DNA from: Arthrobacter sp. B2a2-09
GTDB lineage: Bacteria; Actinomycetota; Actinomycetes; Actinomycetales; Micrococcaceae
Length of the DNA stretch: 64,000 nucleotides
NCBI RefSeq assembly: GCF_027587375.1
Contig: NZ_JAMXIC010000009.1
Location: 62,001-126,000 of the forward strand
Direction of reading: 5' to 3'
Below the pieces are notes generated by a model. That model was not told the DNA's origin and did no database searches. It saw only the letters and a program-made list of their open reading frames with translations. Position numbers and translations under genes: made by a program. How positions within the stretch are numbered: position 1 is the first letter of the stretch; each line of letters opens with the position of its first letter. Shown piece after piece: positions 17,574 to 26,482 of this stretch.

Positions 17574-18557
17574 ATGGTCCACATCTGGAACGATCCCACC
17601 GAGGTCCCCGAGGATTTCGGTCCCAGCGTCGTTACCATCGGCAACTTTGACGGCGTCCATCGCGGACACCAGCAGGTGCTGACGCAGCTGTTGCACACAG
17701 CAGGGCAGCATGGTGCGCGCTCCGTCGTCGTGACTTTCGATCCCCACCCGGCCCTGGTCCACCGGCCCGACTCCGCACCGGAGCTCCTCATGGGCTTGCA
17801 GGACAAACTCGATGCCCTCGCCGACACGGGCGTGGACGCTGTCCTCGTCATGAAATACAACCTCACGCTTGCCGCCATGACGCCCGAAGAATTCGTCGTC
17901 AACGTCCTGCTGGACGGGCTTCACGCGGCTCACGTTGTTGTGGGCCACGATCTTCGTTTCGGTGTGGGAAATTCCGGCGACGTCGGCACCATGCAGGAAT
18001 TGGGCAAGGACCTGGGATTCGGCGTCCACGTGGTCAATGAATTCGGCGCGGAAGGCTTTCCAGTGCACGACGACGGCGGCACGGACCGCCGCTGTTCGTC
18101 CACTTGGGTGCGCGAGGCCCTTGCCGAGGGCGACGTCGAGACCGCGGCCGCCGTCCTCGGCCGGCCGCACAGGATGCGCGGCGAAGTGGTCCACGGTGCT
18201 GCGCGCGGACGCGCCTTGGGCTTTCCCACGGCAAACCTGGACCACGGCGCTACGGGCTACGTCCCCGCAGATGGAATCTACGCCGGCTGGCTGGTGGACC
18301 AGTCCGGAACCCGTTGGCCCGCCGCGATTTCGGTGGGTTCCAACCCCACGTTCGACGGCGTGAGCCGCCAGGTGGAAGCCCACGTAATCGACCGCCCGGA
18401 GGAGGCGGTGGAGGACTTCAACCTCTACGGCCAGACCGTCGTGGTGGAATTTACCGCGCGGCTGCGAGGCATGGTGGCCTACCGTGGACCGGAAGCGCTT
18501 GTAGAGCAGATGCGGTTGGACGTCATCCAGGCACACGATCTCCTGCTGGACAAGTAG
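17574..18557 (+). CDS. ribF: Bifunctional riboflavin kinase / FAD synthetase
   Basis: Converts riboflavin to FMN and then FAD. The 327-aa product has the N-terminal adenylyltransferase domain with TIGNFDGVHRGH (about residues 22-33), the middle motif RRCSSTWVREALAEGDV and the C-terminal flavokinase domain with GRALGFPTANL. ATG 17574 is preceded by AAAAGGCGAGG; an in-frame TTG lies directly before it at 17571. It is in its conserved place after truB. Confidence 0.95.
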   Translation: MVHIWNDPTEVPEDFGPSVVTIGNFDGVHRGHQQVLTQLLHTAGQHGARSVVVTFDPHPALVHRPDSAPELLMGLQDKLDALADTGVDAVLVMKYNLTLAAMTPEEFVVNVLLDGLHAAHVVVGHDLRFGVGNSGDVGTMQELGKDLGFGVHVVNEFGAEGFPVHDDGGTDRRCSSTWVREALAEGDVETAAAVLGRPHRMRGEVVHGAARGRALGFPTANLDHGATGYVPADGIYAGWLVDQSGTRWPAAISVGSNPTFDGVSRQVEAHVIDRPEEAVEDFNLYGQTVVVEFTARLRGMVAYRGPEALVEQMRLDVIQAHDLLLDK

Positions 18558-18566
18558 CCCCGCACC

Positions 18567-19421
18567 GTGAGCGTTGAAAAGAACACCCGGCCACTCGACG
18601 AAGGCATCGTCAAGGATTTCAGCTCACGCATGAGCTACGGCTCCTACCTGCAGCTGCCCTTGCTGCTCAGCGCCCAGCAACCTGTCAGCCAGCCGGAGCA
18701 CCATGATGAGCTCTTGTTCATCATCCAGCACCAAACCACCGAGCTTTGGCTGAAGCTGGTCCTGCACGAGCTCCGCAGCGCGGCCGCGTGGCTGCGCCAG
18801 GACGACCTTGGCTCCGCGCTCAAGGGCATCGCACGGGTCAAGCACATCCAGAAGACGCTCACCGAGCAATGGTCGGTGCTCGCCACCCTCACCCCCACCG
18901 AGTACTCCCAGTTCCGCGGCTTCCTGGGCAATGCCTCCGGATTCCAGTCGAGCCAGTACCGCGCCGTGGAGTTCATCCTCGGCAACAAGAACGCCAAGAT
19001 GTTGCCGGTGTTTGACTCCGATCCGGAGTCCAGGACTGTGTTGGAGGAGCTCTTGCAGGCTCCGAGCATCTACGACGAATTCCTGGCCTACCTGGACCGG
19101 CACGGCTATGACGTCCCGCAGTCCGTCCTAGACCGGGACGTCACCCGGGCCCACGAGTTCGCCCCTGAGCTCTTGCCCCTTTTCAAGCACATCTACGAAC
19201 ACGCCGCAGACAACTGGGCCGCCTACGAAGCCTGCGAGGAACTGGTGGACCTGGAAGACAACTTCCAATTGTGGCGCTTCCGGCACCTGCGCACGGTGCA
19301 GCGGACCATCGGCATGAAGACGGGAACCGGAGGCTCGAGCGGTGTTTCCTTCCTGAAGAAGGCGCTTGACTTGACGTTCTTCCCGGAGCTTTTCGCCGTC
19401 CGGACCGAGATCGGGCAGTGA
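18567..19421 (+). CDS. kynA: Tryptophan 2,3-dioxygenase
   Basis: Heme enzyme that opens the indole ring of tryptophan to N-formylkynurenine, the first step of kynurenine degradation. The 284-aa product matches the family in length and shows SYGSYLQLPLLLSAQQP, HHDELLFIIQHQTTELWLKL (active-site region) and GTGGSSGVSFLKKAL near the C terminus. It begins 9 nt after ribF, so the two are probably co-transcribed. No kynureninase or formamidase gene is in the window, which makes its placement between ribF and rpsO unusual. Confidence 0.93.
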   Translation: MSVEKNTRPLDEGIVKDFSSRMSYGSYLQLPLLLSAQQPVSQPEHHDELLFIIQHQTTELWLKLVLHELRSAAAWLRQDDLGSALKGIARVKHIQKTLTEQWSVLATLTPTEYSQFRGFLGNASGFQSSQYRAVEFILGNKNAKMLPVFDSDPESRTVLEELLQAPSIYDEFLAYLDRHGYDVPQSVLDRDVTRAHEFAPELLPLFKHIYEHAADNWAAYEACEELVDLEDNFQLWRFRHLRTVQRTIGMKTGTGGSSGVSFLKKALDLTFFPELFAVRTEIGQ

Positions 19422-19482
19422 GCGGCGCCCGGCTTTGATGAGGGTCACACGGCAGCTTTCGACAACATTGCCGGGCTGCCGG

Positions 19483-19553
19483 TAAACTGAGAGATGGATC
19501 CGGCTGCAGTCCGTGGCGGCTGGACCTGTTTTGTGTGCGGTCATCGGCACTAA
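19483..19553 (+). promoter_or_regulatory. rpsO promoter candidate and short upstream reading frame
   Basis: TAAACT (19483-19488) resembles a -10 element. Five nt later an ATG opens a 19-codon frame, MDPAAVRGGWTCFVCGHRH, ending at 19553, 55 nt before rpsO. The leader may hold S15 autoregulatory structure, since S15 represses its own mRNA in several phyla. Whether the small frame is translated is unknown. Confidence 0.35.
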
Positions 19554-19608
19554 CAACCCGGCAGCGAGGCGCTGAATCGGGACGCACGGCACAACTCTAG
19601 GAGTTCAC

Positions 19609-19878
19609 GTGGCACTTGAAGCCGCTGTTAAGCAGTCCATCATCGAGGCCTACGCAACGTCCAAGGGCGACACTGGTTCGCCGGAGGTCCAGATTGCAGT
19701 CCTGACTCAGCGGATCAAGGATCTGACTGAGCACATGAAGGAGCACAAGCACGACTTCCACACCCAGCGCGGTCTGCTGGGCATGGTTGGTCGTCGTAAG
19801 CGCATGCTGGGCTACCTCAAGAAGACTGACATTGCCCGCTACCGTGCGCTCATCGAGCGCCTCGGCCTGCGCCGCTAG
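19609..19878 (+). CDS. rpsO: 30S ribosomal protein S15
   Basis: Primary 16S rRNA-binding protein of the small subunit. The 89-aa product has the typical length and sequence ([47 protein letters not shown]). GTG 19609 follows CTAGGAG. It is upstream of pnp, the standard rpsO-pnp order. Confidence 0.98.
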   Translation: MALEAAVKQSIIEAYATSKGDTGSPEVQIAVLTQRIKDLTEHMKEHKHDFHTQRGLLGMVGRRKRMLGYLKKTDIARYRALIERLGLRR

Positions 19879-19888
19879 TTTGACTTCG

Positions 19889-19924
19889 GGCGGCCCGATC
19901 CTCCGCGGACCGGGCCGCCTTTTC
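19889..19924 (+). terminator. Intrinsic terminator between rpsO and pnp
   Basis: GGCGGCCCGATCC (19889-19901) pairs with GGACCGGGCCGCC (19907-19919), with one mismatch and loop TCCGC, followed by TTTT. It may act as an attenuating terminator or processing stem in the rpsO-pnp transcript. Confidence 0.8.
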
Positions 19925-20058
19925 TCCATAACTAAATCCAACACTTATCAGGAGTTCAACCGCATCGCGCATTCGCGGTCCTCGGTAGTGATCCCCGGGA
20001 GCAGCCTTCTGTGATGAAGGCGCAGCCCGTGGGTCTCGATCGATGACCGGGTGTCGTA

Positions 20059-20106
20059 CAGGCCAGGAACAGACGCTGGCCTGGGTCGATGCGGAAGGAC
20101 TTCCGC
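20059..20106 (+). other. Double hairpin in the pnp 5' leader
   Basis: Two perfect stems lie 26 nt before the pnp start: CAGGCCAG (20059-20066) with CTGGCCTG (20076-20083), and GCGGAAG (20091-20097) with CTTCCGC (20100-20106). In enterobacteria and Streptomyces the pnp leader is cut by RNase III and used for autoregulation; these stems are good candidates for the same role here. Confidence 0.5.
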
Positions 20107-20132
20107 TAAACAAGAAACGGAGGTGACTCTCA

Positions 20133-22385
20133 ATGGAGGGTCCCGAAATCCAGTTCTCAGAAGCCATCATCGACAACGGCCGCTTCGGCAAGCGTGTTAT
20201 CCGCTTCGAAACCGGCCGCCTCGCCAAGCAGGCAGCCGGCGCCGCGATGGTTTACATCGACGAAGACACCGCATTGCTGTCCGCAACCACCGCAGGCAAG
20301 TCCCCGCGTGAAGGCTTCGACTTCTTCCCGCTGACCGTCGACGTCGAAGAGCGCATGTACGCCGCCGGCCGCATCCCGGGCTCGTTCTTCCGCCGTGAAG
20401 GCCGCCCGTCCACCGAAGCCATCCTGGCTTGCCGCCTCATGGACCGCCCCCTGCGCCCCGCGTTCGTCAAGGGCCTGCGCAACGAGGTCCAGATCGTCGT
20501 CACCGTACTCGCGATCAACCCGGACGAGCTCTACGACGTCGTGGCCATCAACGCCTCGTCCATGTCCACCCAGCTCTCCGGACTCCCGTTCTCCGGCCCG
20601 ATCGGTGGCGTCCGCGTTGCCCTCATCGCCGACGAACAGGGCACCGAATGGGTTGCTTTCCCGAAGCACTCCCAGCTCGAGAACGCCGTCTTCAACATGG
20701 TTGTCGCCGGCCGCATCGCCGGTGACGACGTCGCCATCATGATGGTTGAAGCCGAAGCCACGGACAACTCCTGGAACCTCATCAAGGAACAGGGCGCCAC
20801 CGCTCCCACCGAAGAGGTTGTTTCCGAGGGCCTCGAGGCCGCCAAGCCGTTCATCAAGGCCCTGTGCGAGGCCCAGGCTGACCTGGCCGCCCGCGCTGCC
20901 AAGCCGACGGTCGAGTTCCCGGTCTTCCTGGACTACCAGGATGACGCCTACGCCGCTGTTGAAGCTGCCGCTGCCGAGAAGCTTGCTGCTGTCTTCCAGA
21001 TCGCCGACAAGCAGGACCGTGACAACGCCTCCGACGAACTCAAGGACGAAGTCCTTGGCGCCCTCGCCGGCGAGTTCGAGGGCCGCGAGAAGGAACTCTC
21101 CGCAGCCTTCCGCTCCTTGACCAAGCAGGTTGTCCGCCAGCGCATCCTCAAGGACCAGATCCGCATCGACGGCCGCGGCCTGACGGACATCCGCCAGCTG
21201 ACTGCCGAGGTAGAGGTCCTGCCGCGCGTTCACGGCTCCGCCATCTTCGAACGCGGCGAAACCCAGATCATGGGTGTCACCACGCTGAACATGCTCAAGA
21301 TGGAACAGCAGATCGACTCGCTGTCTCCCGTCACGCGCAAGCGCTACATGCACAACTACAACTTCCCGCCGTACTCCACCGGCGAGACCGGCCGCGTCGG
21401 TTCCCCGAAGCGTCGCGAAATCGGCCACGGTGCACTCGCCGAGCGCGCCTTGGTTCCGGTTCTGCCGTCCCGCGAGGAATTCCCGTACGCCATCCGCCAG
21501 GTGTCCGAGGCCCTCAGCTCCAACGGTTCGACGTCGATGGGTTCCGTTTGTGCCTCCACGCTGTCCCTGCTCAACGCAGGTGTGCCGCTGAAGGCCGCTG
21601 TTGCCGGTATCGCCATGGGCCTGGTTTCCGACCAGGTTGATGGTCAGACCCGCTACGCTGCCCTGACCGACATTCTCGGCGCCGAAGACGCTTTCGGCGA
21701 CATGGACTTCAAGGTTGCCGGTACTTCCGAGTTCGTCACGGCCATCCAGCTGGACACCAAGCTCGACGGCATCCCGGCATCGGTCTTGGCTGCAGCCCTG
21801 AAGCAGGCCCGCGAAGCCCGCCTGCACATCCTGGACGTCATCAACGCCGCCATCGACACTCCGGACGAGCTCTCCGAGTTCGCACCGCGCGTGATCGCCG
21901 TCAACATCCCCGTTGACAAGATCGGTGAGGTCATTGGCCCCAAGGGCAAGATGATCAACCAGATCCAGGAAGACACCGGCGCCGACATCTCCATCGAGGA
22001 CGACGGCACGGTCTACATCGGCGCTACCAACGGTCCGTCTGCAGAAGCAGCCCGCGCCGCGATCAACGCCATCGCCAACCCGCAGATCCCGGAAATCGGT
22101 GAGCGTTACCTGGGCACGGTCGTCAAGACCACCACCTTCGGCGCGTTCGTTTCCCTGACCCCGGGCAAGGATGGCCTGCTGCACATCTCCGAGCTGCGCA
22201 AGCTGGCCAGCGGCAAGCGCGTGGACAACGTCGACGACGTCGTCTCCGTGGGCCAGAAGATCCAGGTCGAGATCACCAAGATCGACGACCGCGGCAAGCT
22301 CTCCCTCTCCCCGGTTGTGGCCGAGGAAGAAGGCGCCTCCTCTGAAGAAGCTCCCGCCGAAGAGGCTGAAGTTTCCGCCGAGTAG
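20133..22385 (+). CDS. pnp: Polynucleotide phosphorylase / guanosine pentaphosphate synthetase
   Basis: 3'-5' phosphorolytic exoribonuclease. The 750-aa product has two RNase PH domains (first with [26 protein letters not shown] in part, second around [11 protein letters not shown]), a KH domain with [21 protein letters not shown] and an S1 domain ([16 protein letters not shown]), ending in a Glu/Ala-rich tail. Actinobacterial members are also described as guanosine pentaphosphate synthetases. ATG 20133 follows GGAGGTG. Confidence 0.97.
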   Translation: MEGPEIQFSEAIIDNGRFGKRVIRFETGRLAKQAAGAAMVYIDEDTALLSATTAGKSPREGFDFFPLTVDVEERMYAAGRIPGSFFRREGRPSTEAILACRLMDRPLRPAFVKGLRNEVQIVVTVLAINPDELYDVVAINASSMSTQLSGLPFSGPIGGVRVALIADEQGTEWVAFPKHSQLENAVFNMVVAGRIAGDDVAIMMVEAEATDNSWNLIKEQGATAPTEEVVSEGLEAAKPFIKALCEAQADLAARAAKPTVEFPVFLDYQDDAYAAVEAAAAEKLAAVFQIADKQDRDNASDELKDEVLGALAGEFEGREKELSAAFRSLTKQVVRQRILKDQIRIDGRGLTDIRQLTAEVEVLPRVHGSAIFERGETQIMGVTTLNMLKMEQQIDSLSPVTRKRYMHNYNFPPYSTGETGRVGSPKRREIGHGALAERALVPVLPSREEFPYAIRQVSEALSSNGSTSMGSVCASTLSLLNAGVPLKAAVAGIAMGLVSDQVDGQTRYAALTDILGAEDAFGDMDFKVAGTSEFVTAIQLDTKLDGIPASVLAAALKQAREARLHILDVINAAIDTPDELSEFAPRVIAVNIPVDKIGEVIGPKGKMINQIQEDTGADISIEDDGTVYIGATNGPSAEAARAAINAIANPQIPEIGERYLGTVVKTTTFGAFVSLTPGKDGLLHISELRKLASGKRVDNVDDVVSVGQKIQVEITKIDDRGKLSLSPVVAEEEGASSEEAPAEEAEVSAE

Positions 22386-22404
22386 CCTGAACCGGCAAAC
22401 ACGC

Positions 22405-22438
22405 GGCAGGACCGGTGGACATGTCCACCGGTCCTGCC
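22405..22438. terminator. Perfect 34-nt palindrome after pnp
   Basis: The 17-nt arms 22405-22421 and 22422-22438 are exactly complementary with no unpaired centre (core GGTGGACATGTCCACC). It lies 20 nt after the pnp stop and is followed by CGGCTTTA. It is most simply a terminator, though the perfect symmetry also fits a dimer-binding site. Confidence 0.7.
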
Positions 22439-22539
22439 CGGCTTTAACAACGAATTCCAATCCCAAGGGCGGTGTGCCCGCTGGTACGATTGCAGCCAGA
22501 TTTGGCACCCATGATTTCCCGCAGAACTGAAAGGTCTTG

Positions 22540-23883
22540 ATGACTGTCGTACCCCTCCCATTGGCGCAGACCGTGCCCGGCGGCGAATTGATCCATGGCG
22601 CCGAAGGCGGCTCCATTGTCCGGCGTTCAGTGCTTCCGGGAGGCGTCCGGGTGCTCACCGAGGCGATGCCCGGGCAGCGTTCGGCGACCATCGGATTCTG
22701 GGTGGGGGTCGGCTCCCGGGACGAGGCGGACGGCCAGCACGGCTCCACCCACTTCCTGGAGCACCTCCTGTTCAAAGGCACCAGGAAGCGCACCGCCCTC
22801 GAGATCGCTTCTGCTTTCGACGAGGTCGGCGGTGAGTCGAATGCCGCCACCGCGAAGGAAAGTACGTGCTACTTTGCGCGCGTGCTGGACACGGACCTGC
22901 CCATGGCCATCGACGTCATTGCCGACATGATCACCGGCGCCGTGCTGGATCCTTCGGAACTTGAACAGGAACGCGACGTCATCCTTGAGGAAATCGCCAT
23001 GGACAGCGATGACCCCACCGACGTCGCACATGAAAACTTCGTGGCCGCCGTACTCGGCGTGCATCCGCTGGGACGCCCGATCGGGGGCACCCCTGCCGCC
23101 ATCAAGGCCGTGTCCCGCGATTCCGTGTGGGCGCATTACCAGCGCTACTACCGGCCGGACGAAATCGTCATCACCGCCGCCGGCGGCCTGGACCACGACG
23201 TCGTTTGCCGCCTCGTGCTCGATGCCTTGCGGACGGCCGGTTGGGAGCTCAAGGACACCGCGGCCCCCGTTGAGCGCCGCTCCACCGAGCGGGCGGACAT
23301 CACGGGTACCGCAGGCCTCCACGTGATCAAGCGCCCCGTGGAGCAGGCCAACATCATCATGGGCTGCCCTTCGATCGTGGCTACTGACGACCGGCGCTTC
23401 GTGATGAGCGTTCTGAACGCAGTCCTTGGCGGTGGCATGTCTTCCCGGCTCTTCCAGGAGATCCGCGAAAAGCGCGGCCTCGTCTATTCCACCTATTCCT
23501 TTGCCTCCGCCTATGCGGACGCAGGCTACTTCGGCATGTACGCCGGCTGCACGCCGTCGAAGGTGAAGCAGGTTCTGGAACTCCTGGGCGCCGAACTGGA
23601 CAAGCTGGCTTCCGACGGAATCACGGACGAGGAGTTGCGCAAGGCCGTAGGCCAATTGTGCGGCGGAATCGTCCTGGCCCTTGAAGACACTGGTTCCCGG
23701 ATGTCCCGCCTTGGCCGCGCCGAACTCGTCTCCGGCGAATTCCAGGACATCGACGAAACGCTGGACCGCATCAAGGCCGTCACAGCCGAGCAAGTCCAGG
23801 AACTCGCCCGGGTGCTCGCCGAAGCCCCCCGCACGGTGACCGTCGTCGGGCCGTTCGACGAAACTGAGACGTTCGGCCTCTAA
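22540..23883 (+). CDS. M16 family zinc metallopeptidase
   Basis: The 447-aa protein is a pitrilysin/processing-peptidase-beta-type enzyme. The inverted zinc motif HFLEH (about residues 69-73), with the downstream third ligand in ERDVILEEIAM, is complete, and the second-half R/Y pair region EIREKRGLVYSTYSF is present. It has no signal peptide and is probably cytoplasmic. It follows pnp as in many Gram-positive bacteria. ATG 22540 has GAAAGG five nt upstream. Confidence 0.92.
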   Translation: MTVVPLPLAQTVPGGELIHGAEGGSIVRRSVLPGGVRVLTEAMPGQRSATIGFWVGVGSRDEADGQHGSTHFLEHLLFKGTRKRTALEIASAFDEVGGESNAATAKESTCYFARVLDTDLPMAIDVIADMITGAVLDPSELEQERDVILEEIAMDSDDPTDVAHENFVAAVLGVHPLGRPIGGTPAAIKAVSRDSVWAHYQRYYRPDEIVITAAGGLDHDVVCRLVLDALRTAGWELKDTAAPVERRSTERADITGTAGLHVIKRPVEQANIIMGCPSIVATDDRRFVMSVLNAVLGGGMSSRLFQEIREKRGLVYSTYSFASAYADAGYFGMYAGCTPSKVKQVLELLGAELDKLASDGITDEELRKAVGQLCGGIVLALEDTGSRMSRLGRAELVSGEFQDIDETLDRIKAVTAEQVQELARVLAEAPRTVTVVGPFDETETFGL

Positions 23884-23963
23884 GGGACATGCCCTCCGTT
23901 GGAGCTTAGGAGTGGACATAACCCTGATATGTCCATTCTTGGTTTCGAACAGGGGGCATGTCC
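23884..23963. repeat. Nested hairpins built on GGACAT/ATGTCC
   Basis: The outer pair GGACATGCCC (about 23885-23894) and GGGCATGTCC (23954-23963) encloses an 8-bp perfect stem TGGACATA (23913-23920) / TATGTCCA (23928-23935). It directly follows the M16 peptidase stop. It may be a terminator or regulatory palindrome cluster; the same GGACATGTCC core occurs in the 22405-22438 palindrome. Confidence 0.55.
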
Positions 23964-24039
23964 GGTGGGGAAGGCTGGACGCGCCTGCTCGATCGGGAAC
24001 ATGATGGTGACGTATCCATCGTCTTGCGCAGGAGTCGCC

Positions 24040-24501
24040 ATGAACGAGCCGTTGAAGAGTCATGCAAACACTGCGCTGGAGGCGTTCCTGGGGCATTGGC
24101 GGGGGAGTACCGAGCTTGCCGCGTCGCCGTGGGGACCTGCCCGGACCGCCGACGCCGAGGTGACTTTCTCGCGCGCGGCAGGTGGTTACGCCTTGGTGCA
24201 GAGCTACCGGCACATCGAGCCCGACGGCACCCATTTCGAGGGGCACGGTGTCTTTACCGTTGACCCGGACCACGGGGACACCCTGTGGTACTACGTGGAC
24301 AGCATGGGCCGGCCACCGGAAGCTCCGGCTCGGGGGCATTGGCAAGACGGCACACTCAGGCTTGAGCGGCGTAGCCCTCGGGGGACCGCGCGTCACACTT
24401 TCAATGTGGACGGCGGCGTGCTGACCCACATGGCGGAACTGAGGCTCGGAGATGCCGCGACGTTCAGCCCGTTCATGGTCTCTGTCTGCAGGCGCGTCTA
24501 A
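24040..24501 (+). CDS. DUF1579 family protein
   Basis: The 153-aa soluble protein has the beta-rich pattern of DUF1579 (LGHWRGSTELAASPWGPA, then GGYALVQSYRHIEPDGTHFEG and LWYYVDSMG). These resemble small lipocalin-like domains of unknown function. ATG 24040 follows AGGAG at a good distance; longer in-frame readings upstream would run into the preceding hairpins. Confidence 0.75.
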   Translation: MNEPLKSHANTALEAFLGHWRGSTELAASPWGPARTADAEVTFSRAAGGYALVQSYRHIEPDGTHFEGHGVFTVDPDHGDTLWYYVDSMGRPPEAPARGHWQDGTLRLERRSPRGTARHTFNVDGGVLTHMAELRLGDAATFSPFMVSVCRRV

Positions 24502-24526
24502 GGTTCACGTCCAGCAGGCACAACAT

Positions 24527-24820
24527 TCAGAAGATCCTGGCCTCGACCGACTCAACGATCCGCGCATCCGGCGAGCCGTCGAGCGAGGCCGGCCTTCCCG
24601 GTCCGCTCCACACCCTTGTCCGCAAGGTGTCCAGCATTGATTCAGCTTGCTCCCGCTCGGCGAAATCAAGCTCGATCAAGACGCGCTGCGAATCGTCCAC
24701 GGGCCGAAAGACCCTGTAGGAAACAACGCCGGAGCCGGCGCGATCCGCAGGGTCCGAGTCGAACGACCGCTTCCATGCGCCGAAGTCGTTCACAGCGTGT
24801 TCGATCAGGAGGGTGTACAT
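24527..24820 (-). CDS. Small dimeric alpha/beta-barrel (ABM-like) protein
   Basis: The 97-aa product begins MYTLLIEHAVNDFGAWKRSFDSDP and contains VSYRVFRPVDDSQRVLIELDF, the pattern of antibiotic-biosynthesis-monooxygenase or similar stress-responsive ferredoxin-like folds. The ATG at 24820 is preceded by AAAGGA. It is downstream of moaD's strand neighbours but converges on the DUF1579 gene. Function unknown. Confidence 0.65.
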   Translation of the reverse strand: MYTLLIEHAVNDFGAWKRSFDSDPADRAGSGVVSYRVFRPVDDSQRVLIELDFAEREQAESMLDTLRTRVWSGPGRPASLDGSPDARIVESVEARIF

Positions 24821-24908
24821 GGCTGTTCCTTTGCTGTCGCGCGGATAGGCACAGCGTAGGCTCCTTGGACCTGGGGAACCACCCTTCGCGCTGGGTGCTG
24901 ACGTCGAC

Positions 24909-25175
24909 TCAGCCCCCGGCAAACGGCGGGAGGACGTCGACGACGTCGTCCGCACCGAGGGCGGCCGAACGGTCGCGAACTGCTACCTCATTGCGCAGGA
25001 AGCTGCTGCGCGAAACGATCCGGGCGAGGGGTGGCGTGCCAGCCGGTGGTTCCGGACGTTCGACGGCGAGCACAGCCGCGATCAGCCCGTCTAGGCTGGT
25101 TCCTTTCGGAAGGTTGTGGTGTTCCTCTTCGACGCCTGCCGCGGCGCGCGCGGCAGCGAAGTATCTTACGAGCAA
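24909..25175 (-). CDS. moaD: Molybdopterin synthase small subunit MoaD
   Basis: Ubiquitin-like sulfur carrier of 88 aa. It has the LVRYFAAARAAAGVEEE start and ends in the functional di-glycine (VLPPFAGG) that becomes a thiocarboxylate. The start is TTG 25175, preceded by GGAGG and only a few nt after the moaA stop, so moaA and moaD are one transcript. Its partner large subunit MoaE is encoded at 32387-32842 on the opposite strand. Confidence 0.9.
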   Translation of the reverse strand: MLVRYFAAARAAAGVEEEHHNLPKGTSLDGLIAAVLAVERPEPPAGTPPLARIVSRSSFLRNEVAVRDRSAALGADDVVDVLPPFAGG

Positions 25176-25179
25176 AGCC

Positions 25180-26310
25180 TCAGCCTCCGATTGCGCTCAT
25201 GCTGCGGTCCGGCTGGACAAAGTCGGGTGCGCCGAGGCCGGTGTGGTCCATGCCGTGCGCCTTGGGTTTGATCCACATCGCGTCCTGCCAGCGTTGGGCG
25301 AGCTCCTCGTCGCTGGCGCCTTGCCGGAGCAAGCCGAGGAGGTCGAACTCCTCGCGGGAGAACAAGCAGCTCATGATCTTGCCTTCGGCGGTAATCCTGG
25401 TGCGCCGGCAATCGGAACAGAACGGTTCGGTGACGGAGGCGATGATGCCGACGGTGCCCAGAACCGGACCGGTGGCTTCAGCGGACGAGGAGTTCCGGCG
25501 TCGTACTTCGAATCGTTCAGCCGGTGCCCCGTCGCGTTCACGCGGATCCGGGCTCAGCGCGAAGTCGCGCGAAAGCAGTTCGCGGATCTCGGCTGCGGTG
25601 ATCATGTCCCGCCGGGTCCAACCGTGATCTGCGTCCAGCGGCATTTGCTCGATGAAGCGCAGTTCATAGCCGCGGTCCAAAGCCCAGGCCAGGAGGTCTG
25701 GGGACTCGGCGTCGTTGATTCCCCGCATGAGGACGGCATTGATCTTGACCGGACCCAAGCCTGCAGCCCAGGCGGCATCGACGCCGGCAAGCACTTTGTC
25801 GAGGAAGGGTCGCCTGGTCAGTTTGGCGAACGTTTCTTCGTGGAGGGAGTCAAGGGACACGTTGATGCGCGTGAGTCCGGCTTCCTTGAGCGCCGCCGCT
25901 TTCTTGTCGAGTCCGACGCCGTTGGTGGTCATGGAGATCGGCAGATCGGGGTGCGCCTCGCGGAGGGCCGAGATGATATCCACCAGGTCGGCGCGGACCA
26001 AGGGCTCGCCCCCTGTGAGGCGCAGCTCGCGGACCTCGAGTTGCTCGACGCCGATCCGCACCAACCGGACAATCTCGGCGGCGGTCATGACGGCCTGTTT
26101 GGACAACCATTCAAGGCCCTCGGCGGGCATGCAATAAGTGCACCGGAGATTGCATTTGTCCGTCAGGGACAAGCGCATATCGGTGGCCCTGCGTCCGTAA
26201 CGGTCGAACAGGCCAGGGGGAGTTCCTGCAGGGCGCTGCGGGGGCGCAGACACGCTGCTTCCCGTCCCATCGCCCGTAGGGGGCAACGGCATGCCTAGCT
26301 GAACACTCAT
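25180..26310 (-). CDS. moaA: GTP 3',8-cyclase MoaA
   Basis: Radical SAM enzyme that, with MoaC, turns GTP into cyclic pyranopterin monophosphate. The 376-aa product has the N-terminal cluster motif CNLRCTYC, the TGGEPL SAM motif, the C-terminal cluster CSDCRRTRITAEGKIMSC and the essential terminal Gly-Gly. About 45 extra residues precede the radical SAM core. ATG 26310 lies 6 nt from TAGCCT on the minus strand, a leaderless start. It is divergent from the two-component system. Confidence 0.95.
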   Translation of the reverse strand: MSVQLGMPLPPTGDGTGSSVSAPPQRPAGTPPGLFDRYGRRATDMRLSLTDKCNLRCTYCMPAEGLEWLSKQAVMTAAEIVRLVRIGVEQLEVRELRLTGGEPLVRADLVDIISALREAHPDLPISMTTNGVGLDKKAAALKEAGLTRINVSLDSLHEETFAKLTRRPFLDKVLAGVDAAWAAGLGPVKINAVLMRGINDAESPDLLAWALDRGYELRFIEQMPLDADHGWTRRDMITAAEIRELLSRDFALSPDPRERDGAPAERFEVRRRNSSSAEATGPVLGTVGIIASVTEPFCSDCRRTRITAEGKIMSCLFSREEFDLLGLLRQGASDEELAQRWQDAMWIKPKAHGMDHTGLGAPDFVQPDRSMSAIGG

Positions 26311-26316
26311 GGGTTC

Positions 26317-26322
26317 AGGCTA
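26317..26322 (-). promoter_or_regulatory. -10 element (leaderless) of moaA
   Basis: TAGCCT on the minus strand lies 6 nt before the ATG at 26310. Confidence 0.5.
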
Positions 26323-26470
26323 CGCCAGGCTGGGCCCGAGCGTGATATCGCCCACTGGTCATGTTCGTCGTCCGCTCCCGTGGAAGGCAAGGCAAGGCCT
26401 GACTTCTTACGGAATACATACAGTTGCCCCGGGGTCGCCTGGAACACGTACCGCGGGCACCATGCGAATC

Positions 26471-26476
26471 TATGCT
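26471..26476 (+). promoter_or_regulatory. -10 element (leaderless) of the response-regulator gene
   Basis: TATGCT lies 6 nt before GTG 26483. It is the likely promoter of the whole two-component/molybdoenzyme/moe-moa gene string. Confidence 0.45.
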
Positions 26477-26482
26477 GAAGGT

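Noticed and set aside
20157..22850. Long leftward open frame opposite pnp
   Set aside because: Antisense to polynucleotide phosphorylase, with no ribosome site or recognisable domain.
24616..26298. Rightward open frame across moaD/moaA
   Set aside because: Antisense to two well-identified molybdenum-cofactor genes; composition is that of a shadow frame.
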